In this document: in pieces, positions 56,094 to 64,000 of the stretch | Layout of the letters: every line of letters starts with the position of its first letter | Numbering within the stretch: position 1 is the first letter of the stretch | Source: Aspidapion aeneum | Taxonomy: Eukaryota; Arthropoda; Insecta; Coleoptera; Brentidae | DNA length: 64,000 nt | Reading direction: 5' to 3' | Assembly: GCA_963576565.1 (NCBI GenBank) | Contig: OY755042.1 | Span: 112,438,411 to 112,502,410 of the forward strand | The notes under the pieces: model-generated | What the model was told of the DNA's origin: nothing | Seen by the model: the letters and a program-made list of their open reading frames with translations, nothing else | The model's database searches: none | Position numbers and translations under genes: made by a program

Positions 56094-56480
56094 ACAAGTT
56101 CACATCTAGGGGTATAAATTTCCATAAGAGGATAAAAAACAGATAGAGTATAGCATTTATTAAAAAGAGACCACGATACGCCCGAGTCCCGCAGAAAGCA
56201 GCGTTGTCAAAGGTAACCTTGATAAATTACTACAGGCGCACGCAGTCGCACTCGTCAAGGGGCGGACAATCTGAAATATTTTTTTAGGGTTATTATTACT
56301 TGACTTGTCACCATCAAGAAGTGGACTATTACAAACGTGAACATTTTATTTTTAAAATTTTATTATTTAGTTCCTAAAACACCCCCTCAAACGATTTTAT
56401 TCCAATATGATACACAAGTTTTATGGCAGCATTAGATCTTGGTTAAAAAAAAAGGTGAAAGGCTTTCGCGGCCATCGTCC
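56094..56480. other. Unassigned spacer
   Basis: No feature recognised. Confidence 0.4.
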
Positions 56481-56531
56481 AATGGTGGGTGTGCTTTCGG
56501 GCTGTTCGGCCGTCGTCGTTGGAAATTCATT

Positions 56532-56570
56532 CTCGACGTTTCGCCATCTCGAGTGGATGGCATCTTCAGG
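56532..56570 (-). ncRNA. Hammerhead-like motif in PLE pseudo-LTR (right-hand copy on minus)
   Basis: The minus strand reads CTGAAGA - T - GCCATC - loop CACTCGA - GATGGC - GAAACG: a six-pair stem II between the two conserved core strands. Hammerhead motifs are known from PLE terminal repeats. The RT frame's TGA stop falls inside the CTGAAGA core. Confidence 0.6.
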
Positions 56571-58069
56571 AGATGTTGACTGTTTGTCGGCTTCTCGAAG
56601 ACTGGTGGTTAGTCTGTCGCGGGCGCAGGTTATATACGCTATGATGGGCGGGGCGTATATCAGAGCTGGTCGGTGATTGGTCACATTCCCTTGATTCAGT
56701 TTTGTTATTGTAAGCGAGCCGTTTAGTGTTTTTAAGAACCGGTACCCATGTTCTGTTAATTTTAAGAGTTTCTTCAGATCTGTTGGAGTTCTGCTGGTGT
56801 TTATGAATTTCGATTGCTTCTCTATAGAGTCTTGGATAGTATGAAGAGGAGGCGCAGAGAAAGTGTGTCTTCGAATTTTATTCGGTGGTCTTCATTGTTT
56901 AGTGTGTGGTCTGCAACTGCGGATTTTTCCGTATGTCCGAGTCGACAGTTGGCTTTGTGTTCTTTGATTCTTGTGTTTACGGACCGTTTGGTTGTTCCGA
57001 TGTAGACACCTCCACAGGTACAGGGAATGCGGTATACCCCCGAAGAACTTAGTGGGTTCCTTATATCCTTCGCAGATCTGAGGTGGTTCTCGATCTTCTT
57101 AGATGGCTTGAAGATCGTTTTTATGTTGTGTTTTCCCAGAATACGTCCGATCCTATCTGTCACTCTAGGGATGTAGGGCAGAAAGGCTCTTGAAGCAACT
57201 TCGCGGCTGCTCAGTCCACCGCTATTGTTACTTCTAGTGCTCGGCTTTGGTCGTATACGTTTATCTATGTCGCTTTGAGTGTATCCATTTGCTACGAGGG
57301 CGTTTTTAAGATGGTTTAATTCTTTGTCTAGATGTTCTGGTTCGCAGATTCTTTTCGCCCTTTCTACCAATGTTCTTATTACCCCTTTTCGTTGGCACGG
57401 GTGGTGGTAAGATGTGTTGTTTAGGTAGCGGTCTGTGTGAGTAGGTTTTCTGTATACGGTATGTCCTAGTTGTTCCTCTTTCCTCGTTACTAGTACGTCA
57501 AGGAATGCTAATTCTCTGTTGTTCTCTGTTTCCATTGTAAATTGTATACTGGGGTGTATGCTGTTTTTGTGGTTGAGAAATTCATTAAGGCGGTCTCTAC
57601 CATAAGGCCAAACGACAAAAGTGTCATCTACATATCGAAACCAGACTTTGGGTTTATGAGGGGCATTATTCAACGTCTTCTCTTCTAGTTTCTCCATGAA
57701 AAAGTTCACAATCACTGGCGATAAAGGGCTACCCATTGATACTCCATCGATCTGTTCATAAATTTGTTCATTGAAGGTGAAATATGATGTCGTTAGGCAG
57801 ATTTTAAATAGGTGGGTGATGTCCTTCGGAAAAATGTGTTCCACTTCCCTCATTGCCTCGGCCAAAGGTACCTTCGTGAACAAAGACACAACATCAAAGC
57901 TAACTAAGATGTTTTTCTCGTCTATGACGATGTTTTTGATCTTCTCAATAAAGTGGGTGGAGTCTCTTACATACGAATCCGTTAGTCCGATGTGGGGTTG
58001 CAAGAGGGAAGCAAGATGTTTCGCAAGTTTGTATGTTGGTGAGCCTATAGTACTGAAATTCATAAACAC
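56566..58069 (-). pseudogene. Penelope-like reverse transcriptase / GIY-YIG endonuclease, 5'-truncated and frameshifted
   Basis: In the 415-codon frame: SFDVVSLFTKVP (residues 57-68, motif A with catalytic Asp59), GVSMGSPLSP (109-118, motif B), RYVDD (145-149, motif C with both Asp), AFLDVLVTR (188-196), and a GIY-YIG domain with GVYRIPC (344-350), GVYIG (354-358), Arg367 and the EH pair at 370-371. After residue ~400 a frameshift near 56865 diverts the frame. The expected C-terminus (SYYPRLYREAIEIHKH type, then WVPVLKNTKR) continues in the next frame to a TGA at 56566. The N-terminal third of the RT is missing: the ATG at 58069 lies in the inverted pseudo-LTR, which joins the RT near 58056. 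RT and endonuclease motifs are otherwise intact, so this is a fairly young copy. Confidence 0.9.
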
Positions 58070-58295
58070 CAGCAGAACTTCAACAGATCTGAAGAAACTC
58101 TTAAAATTAACAGAACATGGGTACCGGTTCTTAAAAACACTAAACGGCTCGCTTATAATAACAAAACTGAATCAAGGGAATGTGACCAATCACCGACCAG
58201 CTCTGATATACGCCCCGCCCACCATAGCGTATATAACCTGCGCCCGCGACAGACTAACCACCAGTCTTCGAGAAGCCGACAAACAGTCAACATCT

Positions 58296-58334
58296 CCTGA
58301 AGATGCCATCCACTCGAGATGGCGAAACGTCGAG
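58296..58334 (+). ncRNA. Hammerhead-like motif in PLE pseudo-LTR (inverted copy)
   Basis: Identical core to 56532-56570 but on the opposite strand, as expected for the inverted terminal repeat. The conservation of both core strands and stem II is uninformative here because the repeats themselves are nearly identical. Confidence 0.6.
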
Positions 58335-58384
58335 AACGAATTTCCAACCACGACGGCCGAACAGCCCGAAAGCACACCCACCAT

Positions 58385-58825
58385 TAAAAAAAAAGGCTTA
58401 TTTAAAAGTATTATTTAACCAATTTTGCCTTAAAACAATTAACTTTTCTTGTTGTTTAAAAATGTTCCTGTCACCTCCGAGCATTTAAAGTATTTTTGTA
58501 TTCGAAAGTGCCCTATTGGACCTCCATGCACTGCGACCACATATGGATCTATTGTGCCCACGTACCTACACAATGAGTTTGATTAAAGTGGCATATTTTT
58601 TTTCACCCATCACACAAAAAAACTTTGTAGATTACAACAATAAATGATTTAGGCTTCACGCTTTGGCTCATAGATATACCACTAAGGCCTCAGCATTATT
58701 AGTTATAGCATTTAAAGTTAGTTTTAAAGCATTTAAGGTAATATTAGTTTAATATTTTCTGAAAAGTTTCGTTTTTAGTTTAAAAGGCATTACTACTCAT
58801 AATTATGATATTTGTCTTGAAAAAG
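58385..58825. other. Unassigned spacer
   Basis: No feature recognised. Confidence 0.4.
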
Positions 58826-58827
58826 TA

Positions 58828-60356
58828 GGGGAGACCGGGGCTAGTTGGCGCAAGGGCAAGTTGGCACACCGCTATTTTCTACTAAACCACCAGTCTGGCA
58901 ACGTTGTGCTAATAGACAATTTTGATGTATGTGACCTAGTGTCTGTTTGTAAAGAATTCCAGTATTCAGAGTGCAGTCGCTAAGTGTGAGCGCTCTCTAA
59001 TGTGTTCATACACGTGGGAAGTAAATTTTTATTCATTTAATATATTTGCGATAACTTTTTATTCAATAATTGTAGGTACTTACTAGATAGAGTAGTTTAA
59101 AGATTGGAATTTCTAGTTTCAAAAACAAGCTAAAATTTTTGTTTATATCTTAGTGTTGTACGAGAAAAAAATTCAAGAAACAAAAAAATACGATTGGGGT
59201 TAGTTGGCTCAGTTTTTCAGGGGCAACTTGGCGCGTGCGCCAACTTACCCCAAGCAGTACTTTTAGTACAGAAATAACATAAATATTACTGCCGGTTTTG
59301 AAGTTTCAGGAATTTATCCTTTTAATCGGGATATCTTTTCCGAAGAGGAGTTTTTACCTTCATATTCTACGGACCGACCTAACCCTAATATTATTGGGTG
59401 ATGATCAAGTGAAAGAAAATAGTGAGAAAAATGTTCCCCAAGCTGCAGAAGCTGCATTACAGGAGTATCAAGAACCTGATCTTTTACAACAAGCTTTAGA
59501 AGTTGACGAAAATCAAATCGAGGTTATTCGTCCAGGGCCGTCTCGTAAAATTTTGGGAGAAATAACCTCAGAAAAAAACGAAATAGTTCCATCCCAAATA
59601 CGGCCCTTACCAAAGGGCGAAAAAGACGAACTACGGCTATATTAACCGATACGCCCATTAAAGAAGCTCTTCGCGAAGAGCAAGCTCCAAAAAAAAAGAA
59701 GGTAGAACTTAAAAAAGCTTCTGAAATAAGCGAAAAGGAGGAAAATAGGTACCGGCAAATAAAAAATAAAAAAATTAAAAATAATGACCCCTTAAGCAGC
59801 AATGATGATGATTTTGTTTGTATTGCACTGATACATATAAGAATAGTGCCCTTAGGGAAAAATGGATTAAATGCAACTGGTGCCATGGCGGGGCTTATGA
59901 GGAATGTGCTGGTGAAACTTCAGCAATTTTTTTGTGCATTAATTGCTTAAGCGAGTAAACAGATTATATTATTATTTGAATTAGTTTATGTTTTAATTTT
60001 TGTTTAAAAAAAAAGTACTGCATTTAAATTAAAGCTTAGCTTATGTTTATTAACATAATTTAAGTGATTTTTTTTGTTATTTAATAAATTTAGTCCGCAA
60101 CCCAGAACCAAAGCGTCAACTTACCCCGGCCATACGCCAACTTGCCCCTGAGCGGGGTAAGTTGGCGCATTTTGCAGAAACATGATTTTTCTTGATTTTC
60201 TTTTAAACTATAAGAGCTAAAGAAAAATTATACATGGCGCATAAATAGCTGAGATAAACGTCTAGATGCTGCACTACCTTTTTATTTTGCATAACAAACC
60301 ACAAAGACATACAAATTAAAAAACCAAAAACTGCGCCAACTAGCCCCGGTCTCCCC
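58828..60356 (+). mobile_element. pogo-like transposon, internally deleted, TA TSD
   Basis: Perfect 25-bp inverted ends (GGGGAGACCGGGGCTAGTTG...) are flanked by TA (58826-58827, 60357-60358). Subterminal TTGGCGCA / GCCAACTTACCCC motifs recur near 58850-58865, 59205-59255 and 60115-60175. The C-terminal part of a transposase is retained (59293-59958). Perfect TIRs suggest it is young. Confidence 0.85.
59293..59958 (+). pseudogene. pogo-like transposase C-terminus with PHD-like zinc finger
   Basis: GFEVSGIYPFNRDIFSEEEF and LPSYSTDRP give the block after the DDE domain in pogo/DDE_1 transposases. A frameshift near 59395 moves to a frame with an acidic linker and PSQIRPLPKGE; after another shift comes ILTDTPIKEALREEQAPKKK, and last, in a further frame, REKWIKCNWCHGGAYEECAG followed by FLCINCL and a stop at 59956. 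The Cys-x2-Cys ... Cys ... Cys-x2-Cys arrangement with a preceding Trp resembles a C-terminal PHD-like finger. At least three frameshifts; the DDE triad and DNA-binding domain are deleted. It lies between perfect TIRs, so mobilisation in trans is possible. Confidence 0.7.
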
Positions 60357-60358
60357 TA

Positions 60359-60891
60359 CTAAATGAGCTACGCGAAACTATTTTTGAGGCTCAATACCAC
60401 CTATGCCGTCCCTCTAAGGTCTCGACCACTCTCCCGCGTTCTATAATCACGTGTTCACTATGGTCTACCATTACCTTTGTTGGGGTTAGACCAGAAATGC
60501 ATTAACATAAAACTAAAATTAAATACTAGTTACCTTACTAATAGATTGGTAAACTGTGGTGTAAAAGAATTGACTTTAGTGAATGTGAAACGAAAATCAA
60601 TAACAAGAATAACACTTTAAAATTTTGTTTGTAAAACTAAGTGAATTACTTAAATTTGGGAACAAGCAGAATTTTAAGGTTCTGGTTGTTTATCACCCTG
60701 TTTGAAGAATGCACTTACATAAAATTGAAAAGTTGACCTTTCGCGAATCAAGTAGCGGATTTTACTGATATTTTCGCTAAACTGACAACGTTTGTCTGTT
60801 CTCCCATGCAATCCCAATGGCCCATGCAAAAATCCTACCCCTAGACCGAATGCTAGCCACGCAGTATACGTATTTGCCCTTGTATTTAATA
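60359..60891. other. Unassigned spacer
   Basis: No feature recognised; the minus frame 60674-60907 has no domain. Confidence 0.4.
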
Positions 60892-60893
60892 TA

Positions 60894-61820
60894 CGAGGGT
60901 GGATCAAATATAAACAGGCTTTTTAAACTTACTAACGGAAAAAGTCATTCAAGATGAACGTGGCCGTTATAATTTTGAAGTATGAATATTCAGCAGCATG
61001 TAGGCGGCTGGTAGTGCCGCGATGCTCATTTGCCCCGGAGCAATCGCAATTAGCGAGAAGAAGGTACACAGCAGTGTTGCGCAAAGAATAATCATTAAAT
61101 TTCTTACACGCGAAAACTGGAAACCTGCTGAAATTCGATGCAGATTGCGAGCACAGTTCGGAAATAAGACGCTTTCATGGGTACTTGTAAAAACTTGGTG
61201 CAAGAAAATTAACGACGGCCGTGAGCGTGTCGACAACGTGAGTCACCCAGGACGTCCGCGTACCATCATTTCTACAGGAATAGTTTTAGCGACCGTTTTC
61301 TGGGACTGGAGAGGAGTTTTGTTGGTCGATTTTTTGCACGAGCGAATAACAATAAACGCGGCTTACTACTGCAACTTACCAGGTAAAGCTTGATTATCGC
61401 CAAAGGAGGAGAGCACACCCCATCCAAGACGTATTGCTCCTGCATGACAATACTAGACCTGATACAGCAGCTTTAACACAGGCCAACATCAATGAAATGC
61501 ACTCGACTGTGCTGGAATACCCTCCATACAGTCCAGATTTGTCACCTTGCGATTTTCATATGTTTGGCCCACTCAAAGATTCACTAGGAGGCGAGCAATT
61601 TCAGACCAATGAAGAGGTGGAGACATTCGTGCGCAACTGGTTAGATACCCGCCCAGCTTCCTTTTGTGAAAACGGGATTAAGGAACTGTCAAACCGTTGG
61701 GAAAAGTGTATTAACAGAGACGGGGGATGTGTAGAAAAATAGAAAAAATTTCTGTTTTATGTCATGTTTCTAAATAATTAGTTTATAAACAAAGGCTTGT
61801 TTATATTTGATCCACCCTCG
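60894..61820 (+). mobile_element. mariner transposon, internally deleted, TA TSD
   Basis: The ends CGAGGGTGGATCAAATATAA and the inverse at 61801-61820 match over about 25 bp, flanked by TA (60892-60893, 61821-61822). The 927 bp is short of the ~1.3 kb usual for mariner, matching the deletion seen in the transposase. Confidence 0.95.
61022..61742 (+). pseudogene. mariner (DD34D) transposase, deleted and frameshifted
   Basis: First frame (61022-61393): the helix-turn-helix region VAQRIIIKFLTRENWKPAE with KTWCKKINDGRERV, the linker GRPR (residues 77-80), then a jump to TVFWDWRGVLLVDFLHE. The intervening segment with the first catalytic Asp is deleted. Second frame (61434-61742): LLHDNTRPD (second Asp, residue 5) and SPDLSPCDFHMF (third Asp, residue 40), i.e. 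D34D spacing, then a normal C-terminus WEKCINRDGGCVEK. The frame break lies between 61393 and 61434. Without the first Asp it cannot be active. The terminal ATG at 61022 is probably not the original start. Confidence 0.9.
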
Positions 61821-61822
61821 TA

Positions 61823-62217
61823 CATTAACAAGTAGAGGAAAATATATATTTGTAGGTAGGTAATTTGGGGGGAGTTTGAGGTGGTATTGAACCCTCTGGC
61901 CTCCCTTCTTAACCATGTATATGTCAACTTTATTACTTACTTTAATTACATTTTAATTTGCATTGAAAATGGTATGCGATGTTATCATTTTTTTAAATCG
62001 GACCAATTATTTAATGGTATTACCTACTTTATGTTCAGTTCTTGCAACAAATCGTAACAATAATCTACGCCCACTATCTAAGATCATGATCAGATAGTTA
62101 AAGTAGTAGTGCATACCTCGCTTATAGCGAGGAAGTCTTGATATTTGCCAAAAAATATCGGCCATATATTACTAAAAACTTTTGTATAGCAATTTTAGAT
62201 TTTTTTAAATTTTATTT
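61823..62217. other. Unassigned spacer
   Basis: No feature recognised. Confidence 0.4.
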
Positions 62218-63062
62218 GTCAAACACACTGTGTTTATTGTACTACAACTAGTCAGTAAGACTAATTAGAAATTTTGTTTTAACTTAATTTACAAGAAAAG
62301 TCATATTTAAACTTATGGTTCACTCAACAGTTCTCCCCGCTTTGTTTCGCCTTTAGCTTACAATTGTGTTGTGTTTATAGCATTATTTTGTTTTACGTAA
62401 TTCACTTAGCTTACTAGCTCAAACGGCTTCACTCTTTTTAGTCTAGAAGCTGAATTGCTTCCACATTCACATGAAGATAGTCTATCTTCATGGCTTTTTG
62501 CATACTTTTTTATAGTCTTTGCTACAGTTTCAATTTTTGGATCCCGATGAAGGTCACAATTTCGAATGTACCAAAGTGCATTTACAATGTTTCTTAATAC
62601 TTTATTTTGAAATCTCTGTTAGCACAACCCTATAGTTGAATGCCATATATCCATACTGATTTCAGTATTTGTCTATAAAGCAGTAACTTATTATGAATTG
62701 TTAAATTGGACTTCCAATTAGCCAGTTCATTTTTGTATATCTTATCTCAAGCTCTTCTGTTTTTTTTTCTGAAAGCGCAATTTGGCGTCAAGTGTCATAC
62801 CGAGATATTTTGCCTGATTTGACTATAATACGGGAATGTTGTTAATTGTTATTTGTATAAGAGTTATATGTTTGTTTGTAAAATCAACATGAATTGATTT
62901 GGTTTCATTTAATTTTATTCGCCACTTTGTGGTCCAACTGCGAACTTCGGTGACTGCATCCTGAAGTTTTTCTATGCATTCTTTAATAGATTTTACTACC
63001 GTCGATAAACTAGTACCATCGGCAAATTTATGGTAAGTGACAATTTTCTGGCTTTGGGATAT
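62218..63062 (-). pseudogene. Jockey-like non-LTR retrotransposon, third copy
   Basis: It shares the 3' UTR (CACACTGTGTTTATTGTACT) and the C-terminal coding trail with the copies at 26.6 and 29.6 kb: RVKPFELV-type end, ETIKKYAKSHEDR, palm/thumb and HWTTKWRIKLNETKSIHVDF equivalents. It extends to the region just after motif C, where TTGCTAAGTGACA is disturbed (about 63030). Many indels. At 63062 the orientation flips (see the next feature). Confidence 0.8.
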
Positions 63063-63117
63063 CGAAAAGAAAGAAATTCAAGCAGGCGTGCCCCAGGGTA
63101 GCGTACTAGGCCCTTAT
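63063..63117 (+). pseudogene. Inverted 5' piece of the Jockey copy (motif B)
   Basis: The plus strand encodes KEIQAGVPQGSVLGPYLYL, RT motif B, in opposite orientation to the adjoining 62218-63062. The two pieces meet at GATATCG with ~15 bp lost relative to unit 2 (30415-30430). It restores QG where unit 2 has HG. Confidence 0.85.
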
Positions 63118-63896
63118 CTATATCTACAGCAATCTTTAAGAAAGTATAAGAAAGTTCATTTATTCAAATCCTAACGCAAGAAATACGATTACCTGCTAAG
63201 AAGCTGGAATCCAAAATGGACGAAAGAAATCGAAAAAACTGAAGAGAATTAGTCAACAAAAAAATACTTGATCTAGAATTAGTAAAGAAAATTAAACTAG
63301 TAGAGGAATAAAAGGTATAACAACTGGTCACAAGTAGGTATCTATATATTTTTTTCAATTAATTCCATTATATTAATAAGACAAACCTGAAACTTATTGG
63401 AGCAAATCAGCTGCTGGCATCGGCATTGTCCTATTGTGAACTCTCGGTAATAATTTAGATTTTGCTTTATTTTTTCTATAATTAATGTTAACAATATCTG
63501 CTTACTTACTGCGCACTCCGCCATTTTAGGAGGCATTTTTAAAAATTCTAAATTAGATTGGATTTTGAATTCCAATTAAACTCAAGGTTGTTATTTTATC
63601 TTATTGTATCTCTAGGGCTAAAAAAATTAATTGTTTACTGACGTATAATAAGCGATTTTTATTAAAAAATCTATTTGAGCAATAGAAAAAAAAAGCATTA
63701 ATAACTTTAATAAAAAGCGTTTATTTTTCATCTGAGACAAAAATCAAAAAATAAAATTTTAGTCACAAAGGAGTTAACTGTGGTAAGATTCTTAATTTTT
63801 ATCTGATCATGGTAAGGGATAAAATTGATTAATTTAAAACATATTAATTGTATAGGTAGTAATCACAACACTCACGAATCTGTCCATTCATATTTG
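63118..63896. other. Unassigned spacer
   Basis: No gene recognised; minus frames at 63164-63358 and 63342-63575 lack domains. Confidence 0.4.
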
Positions 63897-64000
63897 GTGT
63901 CATTATGATTATAACAAGGGAAAGTAAGAAGCATGGTGTTAGGCAGGGTGACATAATATTCCCTAAACTATTTAACCAGGCTCTAGAAGATGTTTTTAAA
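63897..64000 (+). pseudogene. Third RTE-type reverse transcriptase, partial at window end
   Basis: GVRQGDIIFPKLFNQALEDV (63929-63988) is RT motif B of the RTE clade (V-R-Q-G-D-x-I-S-P-K-L-F, here F for S). The clade match is closer to canonical RTE than RTE-A/B. No motif A region is seen upstream before AT-rich sequence, so it is 5'-truncated at about 63897; it continues past the window. Confidence 0.75.

Larger units (their letters stand above)
56481..58384 (-). mobile_element. Penelope-like element with inverted pseudo-LTRs
   Basis: About 330-bp terminal repeats at 56481-56812 and 58055-58384 are inverted relative to each other and about 97% alike by eye. Between them lies an RT plus GIY-YIG coding region on the minus strand. 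5' truncation and joining to an inverted terminal repeat are usual for PLEs. Each repeat carries a hammerhead-like motif. Both outer ends stop at AATGGTGGGTG; no clear TSD. Confidence 0.85.

Noticed and set aside
57771..58418. 215-codon plus-strand frame
   Set aside because: Antisense shadow of the PLE reverse transcriptase and pseudo-LTR; no motif of its own.
1..64000. Bacterial-type features (operons, ribosome binding sites, origins)
   Set aside because: Content is plainly eukaryotic: split exons with GT donors, LINEs, SINEs, mariner and hAT elements.

Overview
The window looks like transposon-dense nuclear DNA of an insect or other arthropod, AT-rich, with no operons and no uninterrupted cellular gene that I can defend. 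The evidence is the mix of mobile elements: several RTE-like, Jockey-like and CR1/L2-like non-LTR retrotransposons, two Penelope-like elements (PLEs), a DD34D mariner, pogo/Tigger elements, a ZMYM1-like hAT family, a THAP+YqaJ element, and many foldback or MITE-like elements with clear target-site duplications (TSDs). Nearly every coding remnant carries stops, frameshifts or truncations. Positions 28801-29000 are an assembly gap (N).

Layout. 1-4.2 kb: a 689-bp element with 54-bp inverted ends and an 8-bp TSD, then a 2.76-kb TA-flanked element with a second TA-flanked element nested in it. 4.7-6.4 kb: a degenerate satellite split by a 5'-truncated RTE copy with a (TAG)n tail. 6.7-8 kb: one arm of a foldback family (FB-1) built of ~141-bp monomers, itself invaded by a 242-bp foldback. 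9.1-10.1 kb: a 1-kb (TACTTTACTC)n minisatellite. 10.5-20.1 kb: three copies of one hAT family (two long, in opposite orientation), invaded by a CR1-like fragment, a tRNA-derived SINE and a foldback with a ~1.3-kb inverted-repeat core. 20.5-22 kb: a hairpin-bounded compound repeat with two 10-mer minisatellites. 22.5-32.5 kb: FB-1 copies, an RTE fragment split by a 1-kb element, and a ~3.3-kb segment present twice in tandem around the gap, each copy carrying the same deleted Jockey remnant.

33-46 kb: RTE copies, large palindromic elements (36.5-37.5 and 42.9-44.9 kb), pogo/Tigger relics and a hAT MITE. 46.9-48.3 kb: a short TIR element that keeps the convergent first exons of a YqaJ-family protein and a THAP protein. 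48.8-56 kb: a second RTE-like family, a PLE endonuclease remnant, hAT MITEs and another RTE relic. 56.5-58.4 kb: a 5'-truncated PLE (reverse transcriptase plus GIY-YIG) bounded by inverted pseudo-LTRs with hammerhead-like motifs. 58.8-64 kb: a pogo-like element with a C-terminal zinc finger, a mariner, a Jockey copy with a 5' inversion, and the start of an RTE reverse transcriptase running off the end.

The 'genes' do not cooperate; the region is a nest of successive insertions whose order can often be read from interrupted targets. The most interesting items are the THAP/YqaJ element, the PLE pseudo-LTRs with ribozyme-like motifs (also found in other repeats here), the FB-1 foldback family and the TTTTCCGCAC-rich foldback. 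Family assignments are by eye from motifs; none was checked against a database.
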